Shown here piece after piece: positions 27,098 through 36,902 of a DNA stretch of 64,000 nt. Source of the stretch: Pseudomonadales bacterium (GTDB taxonomy: Bacteria; Pseudomonadota; Gammaproteobacteria; Pseudomonadales; Azotimanducaceae); the NCBI GenBank assembly GCA_028281885.1, contig JANQJA010000002.1:56284-120283 (forward strand), read 5' to 3'. Under the pieces are notes generated by a model. That model was given only the letters and a program-made list of their open reading frames with translations. It did no database searches and was not told where the DNA came from. Made by a program: the position numbers and the translations under genes. Positions within the stretch are counted from its first letter, which is position 1, and each line of letters begins with the position of its first letter.

Positions 27098-27805
27098 TTA
27101 GGTGCCAGGGTCGTCCTCATAGACCAGTAGCACCATGGGTCGAGGCGACAGTTCCAGCCTGGCCCGGACCCTCAGTTCGGTGGCGTTGTTCATTTGCTGA
27201 TAGATCCATCTCCCTTCTGCGTCAGTGCGGGCCCGAATAATCACCAGGGCACTCTTGGCGGCGGCCTGCTGTGCCAGCTGTCCCAGGCGCGCGGAGATGT
27301 CATCGTTGCGCCGGTTGAGCGCATCCGTTGGCAGGGCGAAACGATCATTGATCGATGCCGCCAGCTCGTCGATGCGTGCGCCAACGGACAGAATGCCGGG
27401 ATGGCGATCGTCGACGGAACTGGCACTGGCCAGATAGTGGCGGGCCTGGCGGATGTATCCCGCTTCGGCCTTGGCCAGTGCCCAGATCAGGTATTGCTCG
27501 ACGATGGCTGCGATGCCTGCTTCAGCCGCCGGGTTGCCGGGGTCCAGCGTCAGCACGCGTAGGTATCGGTAGTAGGCACTATCTTCCACTGGTGTTGTCA
27601 GACGGTGCTCGTCGAGGGCGAGTTCCGCCTCGGATAGCAGGACGGGGATTTCCGGATGATCGGCTGATCCTGACGTGTCTGCCGCAACGTTCTCGTTCGT
27701 TGGCGGCAACAGTGGCGGGAGTGTCCCACCTGACCGAAGGTCGCAACCAGTGACCAGGACGGCTAGGGAGATGAGCGCCAATCGCTTATGGTAGATTCGC
27801 GACAT
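27098..27805 (-). CDS. Lipoprotein with TPR-like helical region, function unknown
   Basis: 235 residues. A signal peptide with lipobox LVTGC puts the acylated Cys at 21, followed by a Pro/Ser/Asn-rich linker. A helical section around 55-170 (RYLRVLTLDPGNPAAEAGIA) resembles a tetratricopeptide repeat. The last 50 residues look like a beta-rich tail. It is divergent from the DsbD-domain gene with only 13 nt between starts, so their promoters must overlap each other's 5' ends. I do not recognise the family. Confidence 0.7.
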   Translation of the reverse strand: MSRIYHKRLALISLAVLVTGCDLRSGGTLPPLLPPTNENVAADTSGSADHPEIPVLLSEAELALDEHRLTTPVEDSAYYRYLRVLTLDPGNPAAEAGIAAIVEQYLIWALAKAEAGYIRQARHYLASASSVDDRHPGILSVGARIDELAASINDRFALPTDALNRRNDDISARLGQLAQQAAAKSALVIIRARTDAEGRWIYQQMNNATELRVRARLELSPRPMVLLVYEDDPGT

Positions 27806-27818
27806 TCGAGGCCAGACG

Positions 27819-28235
27819 ATGAAAAACTGCTGTTATCTTATCCTGCTCAGTCTGCTGGCCGTACCGGCGTCCGCACTGGAGCTGCCCGGTCAGGTCAGGA
27901 TTCTGCCGGTTGACCAGGCATTTCGGCTCACCAGCTACTGGCAGAACGACCGTGTGCTGGTGCGATGGCAGATGCCGCCTGGATACTACCTGTACCGTCA
28001 CGCCTTCGCGCTGTCGAGCACCGACGGTGACGAACTGGTATTCCGGCTGCCCGCGGGACAGCCTGCCCGGGACGAACACTTTGGCGACGTGGAGATCTAT
28101 TTTGATGATCTGACCCTTGAAGCCGGGGTCGCCGATGTCGATGGCGTACTGATTCGATATCAGGGCTGCGCGGACGCTGGCTATTGTTATCCGCCACAAC
28201 AGCGGCGCCTGTCGGCGGAGGAAAGTCTTTACTAA
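27819..28235 (+). CDS. Stand-alone DsbD N-terminal (alpha) domain protein
   Basis: 138 residues. A signal peptide (MKNCCYLILLSLLAVPASA) precedes a single immunoglobulin-like DsbD alpha domain with PPGYYLYRHAF and the redox pair in YQGCADAGYCYPP, matching DsbD. The transmembrane beta and thioredoxin-like gamma domains are absent: the frame stops cleanly and aroQ starts 81 nt later. In Pseudomonas the full dsbD/dipZ gene precedes aroQ, so this looks like a shortened orthologue. It could pass electrons to periplasmic substrates if a DsbD beta/CcdA-type partner exists elsewhere. Confidence 0.85.
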   Translation: MKNCCYLILLSLLAVPASALELPGQVRILPVDQAFRLTSYWQNDRVLVRWQMPPGYYLYRHAFALSSTDGDELVFRLPAGQPARDEHFGDVEIYFDDLTLEAGVADVDGVLIRYQGCADAGYCYPPQQRRLSAEESLY

Positions 28236-28316
28236 AGATGGCCTTTTCGCCGGCAGAGGTGCCGGCATCTTCCGCGAAAGTGCTAAGATCGTCGGAAAAA
28301 TCAGCCGAAGAAAGCA

Positions 28317-28754
28317 ATGGCAACCATCCTCGTAATACATGGTCCCAACCTGAACCTGCTGGGTTCTCGCGAACCGGAACTCTATGGCCGCGAGACGCTA
28401 TCCGATATTGACGCCAGTCTGGTGCAATCGGCCGAGTCTGCCGGACATAACCTGAGCACGTTTCAATCCAATGCGGAGCACGAACTGATCGGCGCGATCC
28501 ATGGTGCGCGTGGCAAGGTTGACTTCATCATTATCAATCCCGGCGCGTTCGGTCATACCAGTATCGCGCTTCGAGATGCGTTGCTGGGTGTGGAGATCCC
28601 GTTTGTTGAAGTGCATTTGTCGAATGTCTACCGGCGGGAAGATTTTCGCCAGTATTCTTATCTTTCCGACGTTGCGGTGGGCATGATCACGGGTCTGGGC
28701 GCCAAGGGTTATCGGCTGGCACTGGATGCGATCGTTGAGAGGCTCAAAAACTGA
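28317..28754 (+). CDS. aroQ: Type II 3-dehydroquinate dehydratase
   Basis: 145 residues. It converts 3-dehydroquinate to 3-dehydroshikimate in the shikimate pathway. [14 protein letters not shown] carries the catalytic Tyr loop, with [17 protein letters not shown] and [14 protein letters not shown]. The length is that of the small dodecameric type II enzyme. The stop overlaps the accB start by one base (TGATG). Confidence 0.97.
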   Translation: MATILVIHGPNLNLLGSREPELYGRETLSDIDASLVQSAESAGHNLSTFQSNAEHELIGAIHGARGKVDFIIINPGAFGHTSIALRDALLGVEIPFVEVHLSNVYRREDFRQYSYLSDVAVGMITGLGAKGYRLALDAIVERLKN

Positions 28755-29179
28755 TGGATATCAGGAAAGTCAAAAAGCTGATTGAACTCATGGAAGAGTC
28801 GGACATCGCGGAGATCGAGGTCAAGGAAGGTGAGGATGCCGTGCGCATCAACCGATATGGTTCGGGTGTGGTGGCAACGCCGGTTGCCGCTTCCGCCGGG
28901 TCCGCTCCGTCCGGGCCCTCTGCGCCGAAACCGTCGGCAAGTGGTGGCCATCTGGTTCGGGCAGCCATGGTAGGGACGTTTTACCGGGCTCCGTCGCCGG
29001 AATCACCGCCCTATGTTGACGTCGGGGATCGGGTCAGGGTGGGCGACACACTTTGCATCATCGAATCCATGAAAATGATGAATGAGATCAAGGCTGACCG
29101 GGCCGGGCGTATCGAGGCCATTCTTGTTGAGAACGGGCAGCCGGTGGAGTTCGATCAACCGATCATAACCATTAGCTGA
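28754..29179 (+). CDS. accB: Biotin carboxyl carrier protein of acetyl-CoA carboxylase
   Basis: 141 residues. After an N-terminal helix a Pro/Ala/Ser linker (about 40-65) leads into the biotinyl domain, where ESMKMMNEI holds the Lys that is biotinylated. It carries the carboxyl group from AccC to the AccAD transferase for malonyl-CoA synthesis. The accC gene follows 3 nt downstream. Confidence 0.97.
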   Translation: MDIRKVKKLIELMEESDIAEIEVKEGEDAVRINRYGSGVVATPVAASAGSAPSGPSAPKPSASGGHLVRAAMVGTFYRAPSPESPPYVDVGDRVRVGDTLCIIESMKMMNEIKADRAGRIEAILVENGQPVEFDQPIITIS

Positions 29180-29182
29180 TTG

Positions 29183-30514
29183 ATGGCACTGTCCCGGATT
29201 CTTATCGCTAACCGAGGCGAGATCGCACTACGAGTTCTTCGAGCCTGCCACGAACTTGGGATTGAAGCGGTCGCTGCCTACACCCAGGCAGATCGCGGTC
29301 TGCGCCACCTGGACCTTGCCGATGATGCTGTTTGTATCGGCCAGTCGAGCTACCTCGACCAGACTGCGTTGATTGCCGCAGCGCAATCTCGCCAGTGCGA
29401 TGCCATCCATCCGGGATACGGCTTGTTGTCGGAGAACGCCGAGTTTGCGCGGGCGGTGAGCGACGCCGGTCTGACTTTCATTGGTCCATCGGCCGATACC
29501 ATGGCCAAGATGGGCGACAAGTGGCTTGCCCGCGACCTGGTTGCCTCGTTGGGGCTATCGGTGATTCCTGGTGAAGCCGTGAGTGCTGAAGATGCAAGTG
29601 TAGTGGCTACTGCACTTGGCTATCCCCTCATGTTGAAGGCTGCGTTCGGTGGTGGTGGTCGCGGACTGCGTTTGGTGTCATCGCCGAGTGAGTTGGCGAG
29701 TGCGGTGGAAGCTGCCACTGCCGAGGCGGAGGTCGGTTTCGGCAATGGCGCGCTCTATCTTGAGAAGTTCCTTGCCGGCGCTCGGCATATCGAAGTGCAG
29801 ATACTGGGCGATGGTCGCGGTGGTGTGGTTCATCTCGGAGCTCGCGACTGTACGCTGCAGCGCAGTCACCAGAAGCTGGTTGAGGAGTCGCCGCCACCGG
29901 AGATTGACGAGGCGCTGTTGGCGACGCTGGTCGAAGATGCTGCTGCGGTAGCATCGAAGCTCGAATACCTGGGTGCAGGAACGTTCGAGTTCCTGTATCA
30001 GGACCGCCGGTTCCATTTCATTGAGATGAACACGCGGCTGCAGGTAGAACACCCGGTGACCGAGTCTGTTACTGGCATTGATCTGGTCCGTGCCCAGATC
30101 GAGTTGGCGGAGGGGAACGGCTCGCTGCCAACACAGTGTTCTATCGCAGCGTCGGGTCATGCGATTGAGTGCCGTATCAACGCCGAGGCAGTCGACAAGG
30201 AGGGTGGTTCAATGCCGAGCCCTGGTCAGATCAGTGAGATGATCCTTCCGGGAGGCCCGGGCATTCGCATCGATTCCCATATCTATGCCGGATATACCGT
30301 GCCGCACCAGTACGATTCGCTATTGATGAAAGTCATTGCCGCAGGTCCGGACCGACGGATCGCCCTCAGGCGAATGCGGGGCGCGCTTGATGAGTGCGAG
30401 ATTCGGGGAATTGACACCAATCTGCCGTTGTTGAGGAATATCATGCGCCACGAAGCATTCGTTGGCGGAATGATTGGCCCGGATATTGTCCGACAGGTGA
30501 GTGCGACGTTGTGA
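29183..30514 (+). CDS. accC: Biotin carboxylase subunit of acetyl-CoA carboxylase
   Basis: 443 residues from ATG (MALSRILIANRGEIALRVLR); a TTG directly in front is also in frame but unlikely. The ATP-grasp core has the glycine loop FGGGGRGLRL, MNTRLQVEHPVTE and RDCTLQRSHQKLVEESP. It carboxylates AccB biotin with bicarbonate and ATP. The stop overlaps the GTG start of prmA (GTGA). Confidence 0.97.
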   Translation: MALSRILIANRGEIALRVLRACHELGIEAVAAYTQADRGLRHLDLADDAVCIGQSSYLDQTALIAAAQSRQCDAIHPGYGLLSENAEFARAVSDAGLTFIGPSADTMAKMGDKWLARDLVASLGLSVIPGEAVSAEDASVVATALGYPLMLKAAFGGGGRGLRLVSSPSELASAVEAATAEAEVGFGNGALYLEKFLAGARHIEVQILGDGRGGVVHLGARDCTLQRSHQKLVEESPPPEIDEALLATLVEDAAAVASKLEYLGAGTFEFLYQDRRFHFIEMNTRLQVEHPVTESVTGIDLVRAQIELAEGNGSLPTQCSIAASGHAIECRINAEAVDKEGGSMPSPGQISEMILPGGPGIRIDSHIYAGYTVPHQYDSLLMKVIAAGPDRRIALRRMRGALDECEIRGIDTNLPLLRNIMRHEAFVGGMIGPDIVRQVSATL

Positions 30515-31371
30515 GTTGGCGCAGCATTGCCGCCACTGCCACCAGGGAGGCGCTCGACGACCTTGAGGCGATGCTGTGGGATGCCGGGGCAGTGTCGGTC
30601 ACGGTGGAAGACGGCGGTGACAATCCACTGTTTGAGCCAGGTCCCGGTGAGGTATTGCTTTGGGACCGTGTGGTTGTGACCGGACTATTTGAAGAGGACA
30701 TAGACATCCAGCAGGTTCGAGAGCTGCTGCTGGTGCACGACTTCGAGGTCGCCTTCATCGATGAGGTCCAGGACCGGGCCTGGGAAAGAGAGTGGCTTGA
30801 CCGGTTTGAACCCATGCGGTTCGGGGACCGGCTCTGGGTCTGCCCGACCGGTTTTGAGGTCAACGAGCCCGAAGCAGTGGTGATGCATCTGGACCCTGGT
30901 CTGGCTTTTGGTACGGGGACTCACCCTACGACCCGGCTCTGCCTGCAGTGGCTGGATGCGAATGTTCGGCCTCGTCAGCGCATCATGGACTACGGTTGCG
31001 GTTCTGGCATTCTGGGCATTGCCAGCCTGCTGCTTGGGGCAGGTGAGGTTGTCGGGGTCGACAATGATCCGCAGGCGATTCGGGCATCGTTCGAAAACGC
31101 GCGGCGCAATGGCGTCGAAGATGTCCTGTCATTGTACTTGCCGGAACAGTTTGAAGGCGGAGAATTCGATGTTGTGTGCGCCAACATTCTTGCCCAGCCC
31201 CTGATTGATCTGTCAGGCACACTGAAGCAGATGTTGAAGCCTGGCGGCAGTCTCGTTCTTTCGGGCATCATGAAGAGCCAGTTGGATTGGGTGATGAACG
31301 CCTATGAGGACCTCGAAATGGGTGAACCGAGGATGCTTGATGACTGGGTCTGCCTGACTGGATCGAAGTGA
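30511..31371 (+). CDS. prmA: Ribosomal protein L11 methyltransferase
   Basis: 286 residues from GTG. The N-terminal substrate-recognition domain is followed by the SAM-binding domain with LAFGTGTHPTTRLCLQWL and MDYGCGSGILGIA, and by NILAQPL (the N-x-x-x-x-P-type catalytic motif). It trimethylates L11. Position after accC is conserved in Pseudomonas-type genomes. Confidence 0.96.
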   Translation: MSWRSIAATATREALDDLEAMLWDAGAVSVTVEDGGDNPLFEPGPGEVLLWDRVVVTGLFEEDIDIQQVRELLLVHDFEVAFIDEVQDRAWEREWLDRFEPMRFGDRLWVCPTGFEVNEPEAVVMHLDPGLAFGTGTHPTTRLCLQWLDANVRPRQRIMDYGCGSGILGIASLLLGAGEVVGVDNDPQAIRASFENARRNGVEDVLSLYLPEQFEGGEFDVVCANILAQPLIDLSGTLKQMLKPGGSLVLSGIMKSQLDWVMNAYEDLEMGEPRMLDDWVCLTGSK

Positions 31372-32447
31372 TGACTGAAGTCAGCCACGTTACCCGCTGC
31401 CCGCATTGCGACACGTCCTTTCGCGTCACTGATGCTCAGCTTGAGGCAGCGGCGGGGTCGGTGCGTTGCGGCGCCTGTCTGCAGGTGTTTGCAGCGCGTG
31501 ACTATTTGTTGCCAGAGCCGCTCCCTGAACCCGAGCATGAGTCGGCGCCCGAGCCCCCGTTGGACCCGTCATCCGTCGATGACGAGTCTGATTCGAGTCC
31601 GGACGAAATGGCGTCAGCGCGGATGGAAACGGCCGATCAAGTGCCTTCACTGGATGCCACTCATGAAGAATTCGTCCCGGAAGACGTCGGCGAAGAAGCA
31701 GACCAGCCAGCTACGGAACCGGTGGTCGGGCACTGGTCGCCGAAGGATGAGGCAGAGGATGCGATCGACGATACAGAATCGGATATCGGAGAGGAGGACG
31801 CTGACCCCGCTGACGACCTGACTGATGGTGAAAGTGACCGTGACCATGAAAGTGGGGTTGACGCGGATACAGCAACCGTACCCCGGCGGGACGCGGAAGA
31901 CTTCGATGGTGAACTGCCGGAAGATCTGACAGCTTTTTCTACACTGCACGACCTTGACGATGTTGATACCGGCAGCATGGCACCGGTCTGGCGCTGGTGG
32001 CTGGCTTCAGCGGCGCTCATCGTCGTTGGCGTACTCCAGTACCTGTGGCATGAGCGCCATGAGCTCGCCCGTGACCCGGCGCATCGAGACGCCTATCTCG
32101 CGGTCTGCGTGTGGCTACCCTGCCAGTTGTCTGAACCCGAGGCGACGGATGCGCTGGGCATCTCGAGTCTGATTATTCGCAGTCACGATTCCCGCGATGA
32201 CGCACTGACGGTGGATGCTCTGCTGTACAACGATGCGCCGTTTAGACAGCCGTTTCCTGATCTTCGGTTGAGATTCTCCAGTCTGGCCAATGAGCCGGTT
32301 GCGGCAAGGATCTTCGACGCCGATGAATACCTCGGTGGCGAAATGGCAGGGCTCAAGTACATTCCGGCACAAACCGAGGTCCGTATCTCGATCGATATTC
32401 TTGATCCGGGCCCGGACGCCGTGAACTACTCCCTCGAAACCTTGTAG
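31371..32447 (+). CDS. Zinc-ribbon / DUF3426 membrane protein
   Basis: 358 residues. The N-terminal MJ0042-type zinc ribbon CPHCDTSF...CGACLQVF binds Zn through four Cys. A long, highly acidic Asp/Glu/Pro linker (about 45-195) precedes one transmembrane helix (about 205-225, WRWWLASAALIVVGVLQYLW), and a C-terminal DUF3426 domain follows. The function is unknown, with the ribbon probably cytoplasmic and DUF3426 periplasmic. The ATG overlaps the prmA stop; dusB starts 29 nt downstream. Confidence 0.88.
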   Translation: MTEVSHVTRCPHCDTSFRVTDAQLEAAAGSVRCGACLQVFAARDYLLPEPLPEPEHESAPEPPLDPSSVDDESDSSPDEMASARMETADQVPSLDATHEEFVPEDVGEEADQPATEPVVGHWSPKDEAEDAIDDTESDIGEEDADPADDLTDGESDRDHESGVDADTATVPRRDAEDFDGELPEDLTAFSTLHDLDDVDTGSMAPVWRWWLASAALIVVGVLQYLWHERHELARDPAHRDAYLAVCVWLPCQLSEPEATDALGISSLIIRSHDSRDDALTVDALLYNDAPFRQPFPDLRLRFSSLANEPVAARIFDADEYLGGEMAGLKYIPAQTEVRISIDILDPGPDAVNYSLETL

Positions 32448-32476
32448 TCGCGAGGCAGGCTGGTATCCTGCTGGCC

Positions 32477-33463
32477 ATGTTTGACGTACCCCTGCAGATA
32501 GGTCCTTTTGCCCACCCCAGTCGGGTCATTGTTGCCCCTATGGCCGGTGTGACGGATCGCCCCTATCGGGAATTGTGTCGATCGCTGGGTGCCTACTGGC
32601 TGGTGTCTGAGATGATAACCAGCGACCAGCGATTGTGGGGTTCGAAGAAATCGGATCGCCGGCTGGCGTTTCACGATGAAGCCGCGCCGCGCTGGATCCA
32701 GATCGCGGGTGCAGACCCGGAAATGATGGCCGCGGCCGCCCGGGAAAATGAGCGGCGCGGGGCCCAGATCATCGACATCAATATGGGTTGCCCGGCGAAA
32801 AAAGTCTGCAAACGCGCGGCTGGCTCGGCGCTGCTGCGAGACGAGGCCTTGGTCAAAAACATTCTTGCTGCGGTGGTCGGTGCGGTGGGAGTGCCGGTCA
32901 CGTTGAAGATGCGACTCGGATGGTCGAGAGATTCCATCAATGCGCCCAAGATCGCTGGCATGGCAGAAGCGGCCGGGGTTTCCCTGGTGACCGTTCACGG
33001 ACGGACCCGGGCCTGCCGTTTCGAGGGTAGTGTGGACTACGCCGCCATTGCGGCTGTGAAACAGGCAGTTTCAATCCCAATCGTTGCCAACGGTGACATC
33101 GATACCCCTGCCCGCGCCCGGGAAGTATTGACTACAACCGGTTGTGACGCCGTGATGATCGGACGGGCTGCGCAGGGGCGGCCCTGGCTTCCCGCTCAGG
33201 TCGATGAATTTCTGCGTTCTGGCCGACTGCAAAAAAATCCACCGCTGGGTGAGATAAAGTCCTTGCTAATTGCACATATATCCCAGCTTCACGCGTTTTA
33301 TGGTGAAGTGAACGGTGTCCGCATCGCCCGAAAGCATGTTGGCTGGTACCTCAGCGGCACAGGCCGGGAGGGTTTTCTCCGGTCCTTTAATACGCTCGAG
33401 GGGGCCGCTCAACAGGTTGCGGCGGTGGACAGGGCACTCCATGAGGAGGCATTGGTGGCCTAA
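32477..33463 (+). CDS. dusB: tRNA-dihydrouridine synthase B
   Basis: 328-residue FMN TIM barrel. VAPMAGVTDRPYRELCRSLG binds FMN, and NMGCPAKKVCKRAAGSALLR contains the catalytic Cys loop; HGRTRACRFEG and GNGDI-type blocks (VANGDIDTP) follow. It reduces specific uridines in the tRNA D-loop. It directly precedes fis by 16 nt, the classic dusB-fis operon, in which fis translation depends on the upstream gene in E. coli. Confidence 0.97.
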   Translation: MFDVPLQIGPFAHPSRVIVAPMAGVTDRPYRELCRSLGAYWLVSEMITSDQRLWGSKKSDRRLAFHDEAAPRWIQIAGADPEMMAAAARENERRGAQIIDINMGCPAKKVCKRAAGSALLRDEALVKNILAAVVGAVGVPVTLKMRLGWSRDSINAPKIAGMAEAAGVSLVTVHGRTRACRFEGSVDYAAIAAVKQAVSIPIVANGDIDTPARAREVLTTTGCDAVMIGRAAQGRPWLPAQVDEFLRSGRLQKNPPLGEIKSLLIAHISQLHAFYGEVNGVRIARKHVGWYLSGTGREGFLRSFNTLEGAAQQVAAVDRALHEEALVA

Positions 33464-33479
33464 ACAAAGGGAGAAAAAC

Positions 33480-33755
33480 ATGTTGACCCAGCCCTTCAAG
33501 ACCGAGTCGGTGGTGATGGAATCGAAAACTCCGACTCTGGGGGACGCAGTTCGGGAATCAGTCCAGAAGTACATGGATACGATGGCTGACGAACCGGTGA
33601 CAGAATTGTACGAGATGGTACTTGCCGAGATTGAAGCGCCATTGCTTGAGTATCTGCTTGAGCATACCAGCAACAATCAGAGCCGGACTGCCAAGATCCT
33701 TGGTTTGAACCGGGGCACCCTGAGGAAGAAGCTGAAAAAGTACGGCATGTTGTGA
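33480..33755 (+). CDS. fis: DNA-binding protein Fis
   Basis: 91 residues from the ATG following AGGGAG. The C-terminal helix-turn-helix NNQSRTAKILGLNRGTLRKKLKKYGML is nearly invariant among Fis proteins; the N-terminal beta-hairpin arm and TELYEMVLAEIEAPLLE dimer helix are also present. It is a nucleoid protein and growth-phase regulator. A strong terminator follows. Confidence 0.97.
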   Translation: MLTQPFKTESVVMESKTPTLGDAVRESVQKYMDTMADEPVTELYEMVLAEIEAPLLEYLLEHTSNNQSRTAKILGLNRGTLRKKLKKYGML

Positions 33756-33775
33756 TCCCGTCTGCCTGATTAAGG

Positions 33776-33807
33776 AAGGGACCCCAAGGGGTCCCTTTTC
33801 TTTTTTC
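33776..33807 (+). terminator. Rho-independent terminator after fis
   Basis: The arms AAGGGACCCC (33776-33785) and GGGGTCCCTT (33788-33797) are perfectly complementary around a 2-nt gap, followed by TTCTTTTTT. It ends the accB-to-fis transcription unit before purH. Confidence 0.93.
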
Positions 33808-33853
33808 TCCCGTCTGTAACAATGGCACGCTTGTTGGGTCCGGGGGAATCTTC

Positions 33854-34465
33854 ATGAATCGTGTTCGAATCAAAACTGCACTGGTCAGCGTGTCTGACAA
33901 GACCGGGTTGGAAACGCTGGCAAAGATACTGAATCGACACGGTATCGACGTATTGTCCACCGGCGGTACCTATCGTGCGCTTGCCGGGCTTGAGGTGGAT
34001 GTTACGGAGGTCGCTGAATACACCGGTTATCCCGAAATGATGGCGGGGCGCGTCAAGACGCTGCATCCGAAGATTCACGGCGGCCTGCTGGGCCGGTTGC
34101 AGGACGATGGTGAGGGGATTGATCGTGAGGTCATGACGGCTAACGACATCAGGCCGATTGACCTCGTGGTCGTTAACCTCTATCCATTCCAGCAAACCGT
34201 TGCCAGACCTGACGTCACCTTCGACGAGGCGATCGAAAATATCGATATCGGCGGACCCGCGATGCTGCGTTCAGCCGCGAAGAACATGGCGCGGGTCAGT
34301 GTCGTGGTCGATCCGGCAGACTATGAATCCCTGGGTGTGGAACTCGATGCGAATGACGGCGGGATTTCGGAGCGCACCCGACATCGGCTGGCGCGCAAGG
34401 CCTTTGCCCATGTCGCTGACTACGATGTGGCGATTCGCGATTATCTGGCGGGAGTGGATTGCTGA
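33854..34465 (+). CDS. purH: PurH-type protein with IMP cyclohydrolase domain only
   Basis: 203 residues, against about 520 for normal bifunctional PurH. The MGS-like IMP cyclohydrolase domain is complete: [56 protein letters not shown] and [17 protein letters not shown]. The AICAR transformylase domain is wholly absent: the stop codon overlaps the purD start and no remnant lies between. It should close FAICAR to IMP, while the formyl-transfer step must be supplied from elsewhere. It sits in the usual purH place (fis-purH-purD). Confidence 0.93.
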   Translation: MNRVRIKTALVSVSDKTGLETLAKILNRHGIDVLSTGGTYRALAGLEVDVTEVAEYTGYPEMMAGRVKTLHPKIHGGLLGRLQDDGEGIDREVMTANDIRPIDLVVVNLYPFQQTVARPDVTFDEAIENIDIGGPAMLRSAAKNMARVSVVVDPADYESLGVELDANDGGISERTRHRLARKAFAHVADYDVAIRDYLAGVDC

Positions 34466-35766
34466 TGAAAGTACTCATTACGGGAAGCGGTGGCCGTGAG
34501 CATGCGCTGGCATGGAAGGTCAGCCAGTCGCCGCAGGTAGAGGCAGTCTTTGTCGCGCCGGGGAATGCCGGGACGGCGGGTGAACCTGGTATCAGTAATC
34601 TTGATCTGGATGTGCTCGACTTTGCAGGACAGATCGAGTTCTGTCGAAAAGAAGGCGTCGACCTGGCTATCGTTGGTCCTGAGGCGCCACTGGTTGCTGG
34701 CGCGGTCGACGCGTTCCAGGCGGCCGGGCTGAGCTGCTTTGGCCCCAGTCAGGCGGCTGCTCAGCTTGAAGGTTCAAAGAGTTTTACCAAGGCGTTCCTC
34801 GCACGCCACAACATTCCCACTGCAGCCTACGGTACCTTCGACAAGGCGCCGGAAGCGTTCTCTTTTGCTCGCGAAATGGGCCTGCCGGTGGTGATCAAGG
34901 CCGACGGCCTGGCGGCCGGCAAGGGGGTGGTGATTGCCGAGACCTGGGAAACAGTGGAGCAGACTATTGCTGACATGCTGGGAGGCGAGGCCTTTGGCGA
35001 TGCCGGTTCACGCATTGTCATCGAAGAGTTTCTGCAGGGTGAGGAAGCCAGCTTTATCGTGATCGCCGATGGCAGTCGTTATCTTGCCTTTGCTTCCTCT
35101 CAGGATCACAAGGCTGCCTACGATGGTGATCGCGGCCCGAATACCGGCGGTATGGGCGCCTATTCCCCGGCACCAGTGGTGACGCAGCAGATTCATGACC
35201 TGATCGAATCGCAGGTCATAGCGCCGACCATCCGGGGAATGGCGGCGGATGGCACCCCTTATACCGGTTTCCTATATGCCGGGCTCATGATTTCACCGGC
35301 GGGAGAACCGAAGGTGATCGAATTCAATTGCCGTTTCGGTGATCCTGAAACCCAGCCGATTATGATGCGGTTACAGTCTGACCTGCCGGAGCTGTGCCTT
35401 GCCGCTATGCGTGGCGAACTGGCGGGGAGAGAGATCCAGTTTGATTCTCGTGTTGCGCTGACGGTGGTGATGGCGGCGGGAGGATACCCGGGCAGCTATC
35501 GCAAGGGCGATCCCATCTCGGGGCTTGATATCGCCGCTGACGGCAAGATTTTTCATGCCGGCACCCGGCTTGACGGTGACACGGTTGTGACCAACGGTGG
35601 TCGGGTACTTGGTGTGACGGCGTTGGGAGAATCAGTGAGGGAAGCCCAGGACAAGGCCTACCAGATTGTCGATCAGGTGTCCTTCGCCGATGCTGAATGC
35701 CGCCGGGACATCGGCTATCGTGCGGTAGCGCGCGAAGCAAGCGTGGATATTGCACCAAGTACCTGA
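34465..35766 (+). CDS. purD: Phosphoribosylamine-glycine ligase
   Basis: 433-residue ATP-grasp enzyme (GAR synthetase). It starts [18 protein letters not shown], and the ATG overlaps the purH TGA by one base. GPEAPLVAGAVDAFQAAG, LPVVIKADGLAAGKGV, GGMGAYSPAP and EFNCRFGDPETQ are all family blocks. It makes glycinamide ribonucleotide, step two of purine synthesis. It converges on cca with 26 nt between stops. Confidence 0.97.
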   Translation: MKVLITGSGGREHALAWKVSQSPQVEAVFVAPGNAGTAGEPGISNLDLDVLDFAGQIEFCRKEGVDLAIVGPEAPLVAGAVDAFQAAGLSCFGPSQAAAQLEGSKSFTKAFLARHNIPTAAYGTFDKAPEAFSFAREMGLPVVIKADGLAAGKGVVIAETWETVEQTIADMLGGEAFGDAGSRIVIEEFLQGEEASFIVIADGSRYLAFASSQDHKAAYDGDRGPNTGGMGAYSPAPVVTQQIHDLIESQVIAPTIRGMAADGTPYTGFLYAGLMISPAGEPKVIEFNCRFGDPETQPIMMRLQSDLPELCLAAMRGELAGREIQFDSRVALTVVMAAGGYPGSYRKGDPISGLDIAADGKIFHAGTRLDGDTVVTNGGRVLGVTALGESVREAQDKAYQIVDQVSFADAECRRDIGYRAVAREASVDIAPST

Positions 35767-35792
35767 AAAAATCGCGCAGGATGTTATGTGCG

Positions 35793-36869
35793 CTAGCTGA
35801 ACTGTTCCAGTCGCTGAACGCGAGCCGCCCTGATGGCGTCACCAATGGCGGCGCCCTGCAGGGATGGATCGACATCGGTACGACCGATGTCTGCCAGTGC
35901 GACATGAACGCTGCGCCACCAGTCGCTTGTCGTTGCTAAATCCGGATGGACGAGGCTGGCGAAGGCGTTGAGTTGTTCGAAGCGTTCCGGTTGCCGGAAG
36001 GCGTCAACCTGGTACATCAGTTCTACGATGTCTTCATTCGAGTTCGTCGAATGTCTGGGCCAGACCGGCAGCAACAGCAAGGCGGCGCTGATGAACTCAC
36101 TTAGCCGCGATGACAGTCGGTAACGAGCAGAGAATTCGGACAAGGTGTCCTGGTCCAGTTCGCACAGCAGTGCTGTCCACCGATAGATCACGTCGTCGGT
36201 GCGGTTGGCAATGGTCTGTAGCCGGTTTGCATCCAGAATGGTCAGGTCGGGCCAGAGTATCAGCGCTGCGCCAACGGCCTCCAGGGTCTGGAAGAAGACC
36301 TCGGGCGCGGCGGTGGTCATGGCTTTCTCGGTTTCCAGGCGAACCCGTTCCGGGGTCAGGGTTTCCAGTTCCCCCTTTTTGACCATCTCCCGCATCAGGG
36401 TCAGGGTCTCGGACGCAATTTCGAAACCGAAACCGGACAACTGGGCGGCAAGCCGCGCGACCCGCAGTACGCGAAGGGGATCTTCCCGGAATGCGGGAGA
36501 AATGTGGCGCAATACCCGTTCATGAAGATCCCTGATCCCGTCATGTGGATCGATGAGCTGGCCATCTGCCGATTTGGCAATCGCATTGATGGTCAGGTCC
36601 CGTCGCTTCAGGTCCTGCTCCAGGGTCACGTTTTCGGTGTCGCACTCAAATCCGCGATGACCGGGTCCCGTGCGGCGCTCAGTTCTGGCCAATGCATATT
36701 CTTCGCGTGTTTCGGGGTGAAGAAAGACCGGAAAGTCCTTTCCCACGGGCTTGAATCCACCGGCAATCAGTTCTGCCGAAGTGCTTCCGACTACGACCCA
36801 GTCGTGTTCCCGAACTTCAAGCTGCAACAGTTCATCTCGAACTGCTCCGCCGACAAGGTAAGTTTCCAT
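35793..36869 (-). CDS. cca: tRNA nucleotidyltransferase (CCA-adding enzyme)
   Basis: 358 residues. [20 protein letters not shown] holds the class II nucleotidyltransferase GG and metal-ligand DxD-type residues (EHDWVVVG). [12 protein letters not shown] and [17 protein letters not shown] are family motifs. It is shorter than the 412-residue E. coli enzyme, and the C-terminal HD phosphohydrolase domain appears to be missing, as in several other gammaproteobacteria. Confidence 0.95.
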   Translation of the reverse strand: METYLVGGAVRDELLQLEVREHDWVVVGSTSAELIAGGFKPVGKDFPVFLHPETREEYALARTERRTGPGHRGFECDTENVTLEQDLKRRDLTINAIAKSADGQLIDPHDGIRDLHERVLRHISPAFREDPLRVLRVARLAAQLSGFGFEIASETLTLMREMVKKGELETLTPERVRLETEKAMTTAAPEVFFQTLEAVGAALILWPDLTILDANRLQTIANRTDDVIYRWTALLCELDQDTLSEFSARYRLSSRLSEFISAALLLLPVWPRHSTNSNEDIVELMYQVDAFRQPERFEQLNAFASLVHPDLATTSDWWRSVHVALADIGRTDVDPSLQGAAIGDAIRAARVQRLEQFS

Positions 36870-36902
36870 GGGGCTGAATTCTGAGTGACTTGGCGCGGAA
36901 TA

